DNA of 64,000 nucleotides from Fibrobacter sp. UWH4 (GTDB lineage Bacteria > Fibrobacterota > Fibrobacteria > Fibrobacterales > Fibrobacteraceae), in contig NZ_FRAY01000005.1 in the NCBI RefSeq assembly GCF_900142475.1, positions 62,001 to 126,000 of the forward strand. The letters run 5' to 3'. Made by a program: the position numbers and the translations under genes. This document shows positions 42,390 to 50,301 of the stretch, in pieces. The notes under the pieces were generated by a model that had not been told where the DNA came from, ran no database searches, and saw only the letters and a program-made list of their open reading frames with translations. Each line of letters opens with the position of its first letter. Within the stretch, counting starts at the first letter, position 1.

Positions 42390-43244
42390 ATGAACGAAAC
42401 ACAGACCAATGCACCCGAAGCTCAGGAAGTGGCTCCCGCCGCAGCCCCGGCCCAGGATGTGCAGCAGCCGGCTCTCGTTGCACCGCAACCTGAAGCAAAG
42501 GTGAAGGGCAAGTTCGACGAACAGCTCGGACTCATGCTCCCCTCCGATGCCGCCCAGGTTCAGGCGCAGCTTTCTATGCCGGGTATGAATGACGACATGG
42601 TTTACAAGATCGTGGAAAACCACGCTGGTAACCATTCGGTTCTCTATAAGACCTACGATCAGGCAGTTCTTGCACGCGACGTTCGCGATTCTATCGAAAA
42701 CGCCGGCGGCCACAAGGTGTTGCCCATCGCCAAGGCCAAGCTGGGCTCGACCTACTGCAAGGGCGAATTTTCGACCGAACAGGGCTGTAAGGGCGACTCC
42801 GACACCTTCGGTATCGGCTCCCTGATCGAATTCCAGGCAACCGGTCTTATCGTGGTGATGGTGGTTATCGTGGGCCTCACGGTGCTCTGCTACCTCACGA
42901 ACTTCATCATGGCCAAGCTCGGCCTCAACAAGGACAAGGCTCCGGCACCTGCAGTTAAGGCTGCCCCGGCCGCCGCTCCCGCCGCCGCAGCTCCGGTAAC
43001 TATCGGTCCTGCCCACTGCGACTGGGATCCGAACGCAAAGAGTGTCCATCCGGGCTTCACCAACAAGCAGCTCCAGGCCTTCCTCGGCATTGCCGCCGTG
43101 GCAGCCCTCGAAGAACACCCGGGCATGAGCAACGACCAGTTCCTCGCCCTCGTGACCGCAGCGGCGACCCAGGCTATCGGTCAGCCCTGCCGCGTGACTG
43201 CTTACAGAAACATCAACTCTCCTGCTTGGACGATCGTCAAGTAA
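42390..43244 (+). CDS. OadG-family (gamma/delta) subunit of a Na+-translocating decarboxylase, long form
   Basis: One membrane segment (LIEFQATGLIVVMVVIVGLTV, cut here, about residues 148-172) followed by an Ala/Pro linker and a C-terminal part ending CRVTAYRNINSPAWTIVK, the OadG/MmdD end pattern. The subunit anchors the complex and holds the enzyme parts together. At 284 residues it is much longer than the usual 80-130: about 145 residues precede the membrane segment, of which the first 40 are Ala/Pro/Gln-rich. High GC, strong codon bias. The biotin carrier follows after 47 bases. Confidence 0.78.
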   Translation: MNETQTNAPEAQEVAPAAAPAQDVQQPALVAPQPEAKVKGKFDEQLGLMLPSDAAQVQAQLSMPGMNDDMVYKIVENHAGNHSVLYKTYDQAVLARDVRDSIENAGGHKVLPIAKAKLGSTYCKGEFSTEQGCKGDSDTFGIGSLIEFQATGLIVVMVVIVGLTVLCYLTNFIMAKLGLNKDKAPAPAVKAAPAAAPAAAAPVTIGPAHCDWDPNAKSVHPGFTNKQLQAFLGIAAVAALEEHPGMSNDQFLALVTAAATQAIGQPCRVTAYRNINSPAWTIVK

Positions 43245-43291
43245 GGTAAACTTTTAAAACTCAACAGGCTTTTAAGCCAGGAAATATCAAA

Positions 43292-43651
43292 ATGAAGAAA
43301 ACCGTCCGTATCAGTTTCGAAGGCAAGACCTACGATGTCGAAGTAGAAGTTCTTGATTCCAATGCCGCCGTTGCCGCTGCTCCTGCTGTAGCCCCCGCTG
43401 CCGCTCCGGCTCCTGCCGCCGCTCCTGCTGTTGCCGGTGGTACCGAAGTCAAGAGCCCGCTCGCTGGCTCCGTGTTCAAACTGAAGGTCAAGGTCGGCGA
43501 CACCGTTGCTGCCAACCAGGAAGTGGCTATCATCGAAGCTCTCAAGATGGAAAACCCGGTCGTCGCTCCGTGCGCCGGCACCGTGAACTCCATTGCCGTC
43601 AAGGAAACCGACACTGTCGTCGACGGCCAGACTCTCATGACCATCGCCTAA
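43292..43651 (+). CDS. biotin carboxyl carrier subunit of the decarboxylase
   Basis: 119 residues: an N-terminal strand region, an Ala/Pro hinge, and a biotinyl domain. The biotinylated Lys lies in EALKMENPV (consensus EAMKMxx, here with Leu). This protein carries CO2 from the carboxyltransferase subunit to the membrane subunit. ATG at 43292. Fourteen bases separate it from the beta subunit gene. Confidence 0.9.
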   Translation: MKKTVRISFEGKTYDVEVEVLDSNAAVAAAPAVAPAAAPAPAAAPAVAGGTEVKSPLAGSVFKLKVKVGDTVAANQEVAIIEALKMENPVVAPCAGTVNSIAVKETDTVVDGQTLMTIA

Positions 43652-43664
43652 GAGGTACAGATAA

Positions 43665-44825
43665 ATGAGTTCTCTTATAAATTCGGTCGTTGAGTTCGCA
43701 GGCGACACCGGATTCGCATACGTCACCCCTTCGATGATCGTGATGTGGATCGTGAGTTTCGTCCTGATGTACTTGGCGATTGTCAAAAAGTATGAGCCGC
43801 TGCTGCTCTTGCCGATTTCGCTCGGCGCACTGGCGGTGAACATCCCGAGTGCGGGATTCTACGATGGTGGCTGGAGCATCGAAGGTATGTTTACCCCGAC
43901 GGCCGGTCTCTATTACTACATCAGCCAGGGTATCCACCTGGAACTCTTCCCGCCCATCATCTTCTTGGGCGTGGGTGCCATGACGGACTTCGGACCGCTT
44001 ATCGCTAACCCGCGTACACTGCTTCTTGGCGGTGGCGCTCAGTTCGGCGTGTTTGCGACCATGTTCTGCGCCGTGGCTTTCGGTGGCTTTACTCTCGGTG
44101 AAGCAGCCTCTATCGGTATCATCGGCGGTGCCGACGGTCCGACCTCCATCTTTACTGCAAACAAACTAGCAAAGCACCTCATCGGACCTATCGCCGTGGC
44201 AGCTTACACTTACATGGCTCTCGTTCCGCTGATCCAGCCGCCTATCATGCGCCTCATGACCAACGACAAGGAACGCAAGATCCGTATGAAGGCTCTGCGC
44301 AAGGTGTCCAAGGCCGAACGCATCGTGTTTGCCGTGATGGTGATGATCGTGTGCATCCTCGTGGTGCCCGATGCTTCTGCTCTTATCATCATGCTCATGC
44401 TCGGTAACATCTTCAAGGAAGCCGGCGTTGTCGAACGCCTGGTGAAGACCTCCTCTAACGAACTCATGAACATCGTGACTATCTTCCTCGGTACTTCCGT
44501 GGGTCTCACGATGTCTGCCGACATCTTCCTCCGTCCGCAGACCCTCATGATTATCGCTATGGGTGTGGTGGCCTTCGGTTTCTCGACCGCAGCAGGCCTC
44601 TTCCTTGCCAAGATCATGAATAAGTGCACTCCCAACAACCCTGTGAACCCGCTCATCGGTTCCGCCGGCGTGTCCGCCGTGCCGATGGCCGCCCGTGTTT
44701 CCCAGGTGGAAGGTGCCAAGTATGACCCGCAGAACTTCCTCTTGATGCACGCTATGGGCCCGAACGTGGCTGGCGTGATCGGTACCGCAGTCTGCGCCGG
44801 TTACATGATTTCTCGCTTGAGCTAG
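43665..44825 (+). CDS. beta subunit of a Na+-translocating decarboxylase (OadB/MmdB type)
   Basis: Integral membrane subunit, 386 residues, about ten hydrophobic segments. It decarboxylates carboxybiotin and pumps Na+. The conserved [19 protein letters not shown] with the functional Asp is present, as are [20 protein letters not shown] and [19 protein letters not shown] near the end. Whether the substrate is oxaloacetate, methylmalonyl-CoA or glutaconyl-CoA depends on the alpha subunit, which is not in this window. In a succinate-forming bacterium either of the first two would be plausible. Confidence 0.92.
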   Translation: MSSLINSVVEFAGDTGFAYVTPSMIVMWIVSFVLMYLAIVKKYEPLLLLPISLGALAVNIPSAGFYDGGWSIEGMFTPTAGLYYYISQGIHLELFPPIIFLGVGAMTDFGPLIANPRTLLLGGGAQFGVFATMFCAVAFGGFTLGEAASIGIIGGADGPTSIFTANKLAKHLIGPIAVAAYTYMALVPLIQPPIMRLMTNDKERKIRMKALRKVSKAERIVFAVMVMIVCILVVPDASALIIMLMLGNIFKEAGVVERLVKTSSNELMNIVTIFLGTSVGLTMSADIFLRPQTLMIIAMGVVAFGFSTAAGLFLAKIMNKCTPNNPVNPLIGSAGVSAVPMAARVSQVEGAKYDPQNFLLMHAMGPNVAGVIGTAVCAGYMISRLS

Positions 44826-44835
44826 TCGCTAATGT

Positions 44836-44876
44836 GTCATCCTGGAGCAAGGCGAAAGCCGCGCGACGGGATCCAT
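44836..44876 (+). repeat. dispersed GTCATCCTGGAGC...GGATCCATAA repeat
   Basis: Copy of the repeat also found near both leuS ends, here directly after the beta-subunit stop codon. Confidence 0.6.
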
Positions 44877-44886
44877 AATCGAATAT

Positions 44887-44923
44887 AAGGAAACCCTCGG
44901 CAGTGCGCCGGGGGTTCCTTTTT
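44887..44923 (+). terminator. terminator of the decarboxylase operon
   Basis: Long GC stem AAGGAA..CCC.CGGC / GCCGGGGGTTCCTT followed by TTT. Confidence 0.85.
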
Positions 44924-45018
44924 AATTTGTAGTCCCTAGCTTGGTAGGTGGTCGGCTTTTTTTGTTAAATTTGTATTGAACGCGGTTGGCTTGAAACTGT
45001 TTGTTTTTAGGAGGATCT

Positions 45019-46377
45019 ATGAAAAAGTTCTTGTTCGCGTTGCCCCTTGCGATTGGTTTGTGCCTTTCTGCCTGTAGCGAAAGCTCGAGTACGGCGTCGG
45101 AAGAATCCGGAGGCGGCTCGGGCGGCTCCTCGGTGAATGGGGGCAAGCTGGTTGCCGGTGCATCTACTATTGTGGACCCGCGTGACGAGCAGGTCTATAC
45201 CGTCAAGAAAATCGGCGATTTGACCTGGTTCGTGGAACCGTTGCGGTTTGCCGATTCTGTTACCTACAGCTCGATGGCGGGCTATACGGAATGCGATGTG
45301 GATAGCGTGAGCGGTAAGGTGCTGGGCTGCGGTTATAGCTGGAAGGCTGCGCTGGAAGGGCGTGAGTATCCTGACGATACCTTGGAACTGGGTATTTGCC
45401 CGCCGGGTTGGCACGTCCCCAATATGAGCGAGTTCAATGAACTGAAATCTGCGCTGAAAGAATCTTGCGATACGGCTGGAAAATGCCTGAAGGAAAAGCA
45501 GGGCTGGGAACCGGGGGCGTTCTGGACTTCGACGCCTTCTCGCGGGGTTAGCCTCACGACACCGACCGGTGGAACGCGAATCGAAAGCAACGACTACAAT
45601 GCGGTCTCGTTTGTCCTGTATGCGGAAAAGCCTGCTGGTGGCAGCGATTACCTGTATCCGGTGTTTGCGGGGCGCTCCAGTTTGCTCTATCTGCATTGTG
45701 TGCAGGGAAGTGTCGATTCCGTGGCGGAGTTTGAAGCTTATCAAAAGTCGAAGGAAAGCGTGCTGAAGGCCAGGGCTGAAGCTGAAGCCGCCGAGGCGGC
45801 CAGGCAGAAAAAGTTGAAGGATGGTGCCAAGGCCTATTTCAATCCGGATTTGCACTACAAGAATTTCGTGGATGCCCGCGACGGTAATGAATACGGGACG
45901 ATCGTTATCGGACAGCACCGCTGGATGGCCGAGAACCTGCGTTATAATCCGCCTGCCCGCGAAGACGAGAATGTTTCGGTGTGGGTTTATACGAGCGATC
46001 GCACCTTTGAAGATTCTCTTCGCGCCGTCGTTATTGGAAGGGCCTACAGCCTGGATCAAATCTCTCCCGATAGCGGTGCCGCCAATCCTTGCCCGTCCGG
46101 TTGGCACATTCCCTCGATTACGGAGTGGAATGACCTGTTGAAGGAAACGGAAGCTCCTGGCGACTTGTTGGCGACGAACGGCTTGTGGGAACGCGCCGGC
46201 GCGACAAACCGTCTGGGATTCTCTGCAATCGGCACACGATACGACGAAGTGAGTGTGTTTAACGAAACCTGGTTCTGGACGAAGGAAGAAACCAAGTTCG
46301 GTTACAGCTGGTTTAGCAACAATTTCCAGGAGGACGATACTGAATATGCCGCCTATATCCGCTGTATCGAGGACTAG
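45019..46377 (+). CDS. FISUMP-type lipoprotein with two FISUMP blocks
   Basis: 452 residues. Signal MKKFLFALPLAIGLCLSAC with lipobox LSAC; AGGAGG (45009-45014) fixes the ATG at 45019. A Gly/Ser linker follows, then two FISUMP domains: VDPRDEQVYTVKKIGDLTWF ... CPPGWHVPNMSEFNEL, and VDARDGNEYGTIVIGQHRWM ... CPSGWHIPSITEWNDL, joined by a charged Ala/Glu helix (about residue 255-275). Unlike the other lipoproteins here it has no TIGR02147 gene in front and lacks the QKGPF module, so it belongs to another subgroup. Confidence 0.87.
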   Translation: MKKFLFALPLAIGLCLSACSESSSTASEESGGGSGGSSVNGGKLVAGASTIVDPRDEQVYTVKKIGDLTWFVEPLRFADSVTYSSMAGYTECDVDSVSGKVLGCGYSWKAALEGREYPDDTLELGICPPGWHVPNMSEFNELKSALKESCDTAGKCLKEKQGWEPGAFWTSTPSRGVSLTTPTGGTRIESNDYNAVSFVLYAEKPAGGSDYLYPVFAGRSSLLYLHCVQGSVDSVAEFEAYQKSKESVLKARAEAEAAEAARQKKLKDGAKAYFNPDLHYKNFVDARDGNEYGTIVIGQHRWMAENLRYNPPAREDENVSVWVYTSDRTFEDSLRAVVIGRAYSLDQISPDSGAANPCPSGWHIPSITEWNDLLKETEAPGDLLATNGLWERAGATNRLGFSAIGTRYDEVSVFNETWFWTKEETKFGYSWFSNNFQEDDTEYAAYIRCIED

Positions 46378-46406
46378 CGAACTCCTTTAGCATTTTTTGC
46401 GAATGT

Positions 46407-46438
46407 AATCCCTGCCGTCGGCGGGGATTTCTTTTTTT
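46407..46438 (+). terminator. rho-independent terminator
   Basis: ATCCCTGCC / GGCGGGGAT stem and CTTTTTTT, 30 bases after the lipoprotein stop. Confidence 0.85.
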
Positions 46439-46514
46439 GTATGGACGATTTGTTTTATACCGCACCTATTTTGTTTTATAGAATCGAAATTTCTTCAATA
46501 TGAAAATAAATATG

Positions 46515-46535
46515 GCGAAATTTTCAAAATTTCGC
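46515..46535. promoter_or_regulatory. perfect 21-bp palindrome upstream of a TIGR02147 gene
   Basis: GCGAAATTTT-C-AAAATTTCGC, two 10-base arms around one base, 60 bases before the ATG at 46596. The core TTTCGC recurs in the inverted sites upstream of the next TIGR02147 gene, so it may be an autoregulatory operator. Confidence 0.5.
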
Positions 46536-46595
46536 AATTTCTGTTTTTTAGAAAATGTTGCATGGAATGCTTCAAAAATCTATCTTATAGTCATC

Positions 46596-47447
46596 ATGAA
46601 ATCGGTTGTTGAATACAAGGATTACCGCGAGTACGTACTCGATTACTACCGCGAACGCAAGCGGACCTCGGCGTTTACATGGCGCGAGTTCGCGAAGATT
46701 GCGGGTTTCGCATCGGGGTCGTACCTCAAGCTGGTTTGCGACGGCAAGACGCGTCTTCGGGAAGAAGGAGCGAAGAAAACGGCGCTTGCAATGGGGTTGC
46801 TCGGCTTCGAGTATGACTACTTTATTTTGATGGTGCGTTACGAAGGCGCGAAGACGGACCGTGAAAAGAAGAAGATTTTTGAAGAAATGCAGGCGCTGAG
46901 CGACGCACACCATGTGAAGATTCTCGGAAGCGATCTGTATACATTCTACGAAACATGGAAACATTCCGTGGTGCGTGAACTGGCGGTTGCGATGCCGGGA
47001 GCAAAACCGCACGAGATTGCGAAGGCCTGCAGGCCCGCGATTTCTGCGGCCGACGTGAGCGCGAGCCTGAGCTTCCTTATGAAGGCGGGGCTCCTTACGC
47101 GCGACATCAAGGGCAATTACCACCAGACGAACCGTTCGCTTACAACGGGGCGCCTGAACGTGGTTGCCGTTGCGGTGCATTCGCTGCTCCGCCAGATGGG
47201 CGAGTTCGCGCTGGAGGCTTTGGACAAGTTGCCCATTTCGGAGCGCCACTTCAGTGGAATCACCATGGGCGTGACGAAAGAAAGCTACAAGAAGGTCGTG
47301 GAGGAATTTGCGCGGTGCCGCAAGCGCATCGTGTCGATTGTTGCGGACGACAAAAAGATTGAAAAAGTTTGCCGCTTGAATATGCAGCTTTTCCCGCTCA
47401 CTGAAAATTTAAATTGTGACCCGACTGATTTGGGTAAAGGAGTATAA
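46596..47447 (+). CDS. TIGR02147-family regulator-like protein
   Basis: Close paralogue of the protein at 2816-3670: MKSVVEYKDYREYVLDYYRE, FTWREFAKIAGFASGSYLKL, WKHSVVRELAVAMPGAKPHE and GEFALEALDKLPISERHF. 283 residues. ATG at 46596 matches the paralogues; the earlier ATG at 46500 is in frame but would add unrelated residues and cover the palindrome. A TATCTTATAG stretch lies 7-16 bases before the ATG, and there is no ribosome binding site, which suggests a leaderless mRNA. The lipoprotein ATG (47449) follows after one base. Confidence 0.86.
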   Translation: MKSVVEYKDYREYVLDYYRERKRTSAFTWREFAKIAGFASGSYLKLVCDGKTRLREEGAKKTALAMGLLGFEYDYFILMVRYEGAKTDREKKKIFEEMQALSDAHHVKILGSDLYTFYETWKHSVVRELAVAMPGAKPHEIAKACRPAISAADVSASLSFLMKAGLLTRDIKGNYHQTNRSLTTGRLNVVAVAVHSLLRQMGEFALEALDKLPISERHFSGITMGVTKESYKKVVEEFARCRKRIVSIVADDKKIEKVCRLNMQLFPLTENLNCDPTDLGKGV

Positions 47448-47500
47448 GATGATTTACTTTTTTAAACGAAAAAAAGACACTGACTTTCTGGGCTCTTGCT

Positions 47501-49189
47501 TTGACGGCGTTACTCGGCGCCTGCTCCGATATGGAGACCTCTGGCACGAGCGAAGAGGCGGAAGGCGTTGTCGCCATTTCGGATAAGAAAATTGCGGGCG
47601 TTTCGCAGAAGGGCCCGTTTGTAAAGGGCTCCGACGTGACGCTCAAGGAAACCTCGAAAAATGGAGATTTCGAACCCACCGGTAGAGAGTTTACTACCAA
47701 GACTATCAGCGGCAAGGGCGATTTCAAGTTTGACGGTATCGATTTGGAAAGCCAGTATGTGCTTCTTTCTGTAGAAGGTCGCTACGAGCGAGAATACACG
47801 GGTGAAGTTTCTAGCTGCCCGATGCGTCTCGATGCGGTTTCTAACTTGGAAAAGCGTGAAACGGTGAATATCAACCTCTTGACTCATTTTGAATACAAGC
47901 GCGTGCTGAATCTGGTCAAGGAGGGCAAGACCTTTGCCGAGGCCAAAAAGCAGGCCGCAAAGGAAGTTCTTGGCGCGTTCGGTGTCAAGATCGATGTTTC
48001 TTCTGCAGAAGATTTGAACATCTACAATTCTTCGGATGGCGACAGAACGCTGTACAATATCAGCCGAATTATAGATGAACAGCCTGAATGGAATTATTGG
48101 CACGATTGGTATAATGCTGATGACGATATCGATTGCTCCAAATTGCAAGCTTACGTTGATGGATTTGCCGATGACTTTGCCGATGATGGTGTTCTCGCGG
48201 ATTCGATTATGCAGGATCTCGCCGGAGAGGGTTATAGCTCTGCCAAGGAATGGAGCAACATGATGGATGTCGATGAGGACGATGTCAAGCGAAAGGACGG
48301 GGCAAACCCGGGTGAATTAAGCATCCGTTTCTTGAAGAGTGAATACGATTTCGGCATTCTAGTCTTCTTGAATTATATGGATTTGGAACTCTGTACCGCC
48401 GACCTTTGGGGCGAATACAGAAAACTCGATAGGGCCATGGTGCTTGACGGCGAACGGATTGAATCGGGCTACTTCCTTTGCAACGGGTATTATTGGGACT
48501 TGACGACAAAAGAACATATCGATTCTCTCAAGATACCGGTTGAACATGAATCGGGAACTATGACCGACCCGCGCGATGGGCGTAAGTACCAGACGGTCAG
48601 CTTTAATTACGAAGGGAAAAAGTATGAATGGATGGCGGAAGATCTCAAGTATGATTCCAAAGGACTCTATACCTGGACGGATGCTATGCAAATCGATGAC
48701 AAGTATATGACGGACGTGGTTGAAGATAGCGTGGTTGACGAAGTTCACCAGGGAATCTGCCCCGATGGCTGGCATGTCTCGAGTACCGAGGAATGGGATA
48801 TCTTGGTGGATTATGTCGGTGACGTTAAAAACCTGCTTAACGAAAACTGGAGGACTTCCGATTTGGACGCGGCCTTTGGAAAAGATTTGATTGGCGTGTT
48901 CTACAACAGGTTTGATTTTAACCTTATGCCGATGGATACGGTTTACTTGGAAGTCTATTACCATTCTTACAGGCAGGGCTCTTACCATATAGAGGAACTT
49001 GATGAGTTCATGAAAGAGCACTATCAATGGGAACTTGAATATGCTAAGAATGATGAGGAACGCGAAGAAATTGAAAAGTACCTTTCTCCAAGAGCTGTCG
49101 GTGACTATTACGTGCAAGTCTCTCCCTACGATTATCGTGTTGAAGAAGAACCTTTGAAAGAAGGCAAGGTGCGTTGCGTCAAGAACTAA
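47501..49189 (+). CDS. FISUMP-type lipoprotein with a frameshift in its signal peptide
   Basis: The body (ITGV-type module: IAGVSQKGPFVKGSDVTL ... VNINLLTHFEYKRV; one FISUMP block TDPRDGRKYQTVSF ... CPDGWHVSSTEEWDIL) is intact. The obvious start is ATG 47449 with AAAGGAG at 47436-47442, but its frame (MIYFFKRKKDTDFL) differs by one base from the body frame. Removing one A from the A7 run at 47469-47475 gives MIYFFKRKKTLTFWALALTA followed by LLGAC, a perfect lipoprotein signal. As written, translation from the good start is out of frame; the frame given here opens at TTG 47501 within the hydrophobic core. Confidence 0.75.
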   Translation: MTALLGACSDMETSGTSEEAEGVVAISDKKIAGVSQKGPFVKGSDVTLKETSKNGDFEPTGREFTTKTISGKGDFKFDGIDLESQYVLLSVEGRYEREYTGEVSSCPMRLDAVSNLEKRETVNINLLTHFEYKRVLNLVKEGKTFAEAKKQAAKEVLGAFGVKIDVSSAEDLNIYNSSDGDRTLYNISRIIDEQPEWNYWHDWYNADDDIDCSKLQAYVDGFADDFADDGVLADSIMQDLAGEGYSSAKEWSNMMDVDEDDVKRKDGANPGELSIRFLKSEYDFGILVFLNYMDLELCTADLWGEYRKLDRAMVLDGERIESGYFLCNGYYWDLTTKEHIDSLKIPVEHESGTMTDPRDGRKYQTVSFNYEGKKYEWMAEDLKYDSKGLYTWTDAMQIDDKYMTDVVEDSVVDEVHQGICPDGWHVSSTEEWDILVDYVGDVKNLLNENWRTSDLDAAFGKDLIGVFYNRFDFNLMPMDTVYLEVYYHSYRQGSYHIEELDEFMKEHYQWELEYAKNDEEREEIEKYLSPRAVGDYYVQVSPYDYRVEEEPLKEGKVRCVKN

Positions 49190-49266
49190 AACAAACAAAG
49201 TAAAATACATTTGATTCCCTCAAAATTTGGACCCGGCAGTGTTCGGACTGAGGGAAGGTTAGGAAA

Positions 49267-49301
49267 GAATCCTGCGAAATAGCCTGCAGGGTTCTTTTTT
49301 T
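49267..49301 (+). terminator. rho-independent terminator
   Basis: GAATCCTGC / GCAGGGTTC with a ten-base loop and TTTTTTT. Confidence 0.85.
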
Positions 49302-49363
49302 ATGTTCAATTGCATGTTCTCAGAATATGTGTTTATGTTCTAAAATTACTCTATTTTGATAAA

Positions 49364-49425
49364 TTTAGCCAAAAGTTGTAAAATTTCGCTAAAATCGCAA
49401 TATTTATATCCTAAATTTAGCGAAA
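49364..49425. promoter_or_regulatory. inverted and direct TTTAGCGAAA sites upstream of a TIGR02147 gene
   Basis: TTTAGCCAAA (49364-49373), TTTCGCTAAA (49384-49393) and TTTAGCGAAA (49416-49425): an exact 10-base inverted pair plus a one-mismatch direct copy, ending six bases before a TATATTTG box. Probable binding sites of a regulator, perhaps the gene's own product. Confidence 0.5.
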
Positions 49426-49430
49426 GTAGG

Positions 49431-49438
49431 TATATTTG
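49431..49438 (+). promoter_or_regulatory. TATATTTG promoter box, probably leaderless start
   Basis: The box ends five bases before the ATG at 49444; with a usual -7 position transcription would begin at or next to the ATG. Confidence 0.55.
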
Positions 49439-49443
49439 TACCC

Positions 49444-50301
49444 ATGAAGGAAATCGTTGAATATACGGATTACCGTAAGTATATCCGGGACTACTACGAA
49501 GAACGTAAGCGCTGTTCTGTGTTTTCGTGGCAGAAGTTTGCCCAGGATGCCGGATTTTCGTCGGCGGTGTTCCTGCAGTACGTCTGCGAAGGGAAAAAGA
49601 ATTTGAGCGTCGGCTCGGCGGGCTCGGTGGCAAATGCCATGGGGCTTGTCGGTTTTGAATACGAATATTTTGTCTTGATGGTTTCGTACGCGCATGCAAA
49701 GAGCAACGAGGCTAAAAAGGCTGCTTTTGAGGAACGCTGCGCTTTGGCCCATGCCCACAAGGTTCGCGTGCTGGGTGACGAAGAATTCAAGTATTTCAAG
49801 TCCTGGAAAAATTCCGTAATCCGTGAGTTGGCGCCGCACATGCCCGGCGCAAAGCCGCTAGAAATGGCGCATGCCTGCAAGCCGAAGATTTCGGCGGCAG
49901 AAATTTCCGAAGCGCTCGACTTTTTGGTGAAGGCGAAGCTCCTGAAGAAGGACAGGAGTGGAAACTACCAGCAGACAGACAAAACGATTAAAATGGCGCC
50001 TGTGGAGGCCGTGCCGCTGGCGGCTCGCGATTTGCAGCGCCAGATGGGGGAATTTGCCGTCAAGGCAATCGACTTGCCGATTTCGGAGCGCATGATGTCA
50101 GGTTATACGCTTGGGCTTACGCGCCGTGCGTACGAACGAATCAAAAAAGAGACTGAAGATTATTTCCGCCGTGTGGTGGCGATTGCAACAGAGGACGATG
50201 AAACGGAACAGGTCTACCGCCTGAATGTGCAATTGTTCCCGCTGAGTGAACGACTTGAACCTAAAAACGAGACGATGAATAAAAAGGGAGAAACGAAATG
50301 A
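49444..50301 (+). CDS. TIGR02147-family regulator-like protein
   Basis: 285 residues, third member of the family here: MKEIVEYTDYRKYIRDYYEE, FSWQKFAQDAGFSSAVFLQY (helix-turn-helix-like), WKNSVIRELAPHMPGAKPLE, and RLNVQLFPLSERLEPKN at the end. More diverged from the other two. Its stop overlaps the start of the next lipoprotein gene (ATGA, 50298-50301), so the pair is translationally coupled. Confidence 0.87.
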   Translation: MKEIVEYTDYRKYIRDYYEERKRCSVFSWQKFAQDAGFSSAVFLQYVCEGKKNLSVGSAGSVANAMGLVGFEYEYFVLMVSYAHAKSNEAKKAAFEERCALAHAHKVRVLGDEEFKYFKSWKNSVIRELAPHMPGAKPLEMAHACKPKISAAEISEALDFLVKAKLLKKDRSGNYQQTDKTIKMAPVEAVPLAARDLQRQMGEFAVKAIDLPISERMMSGYTLGLTRRAYERIKKETEDYFRRVVAIATEDDETEQVYRLNVQLFPLSERLEPKNETMNKKGETK

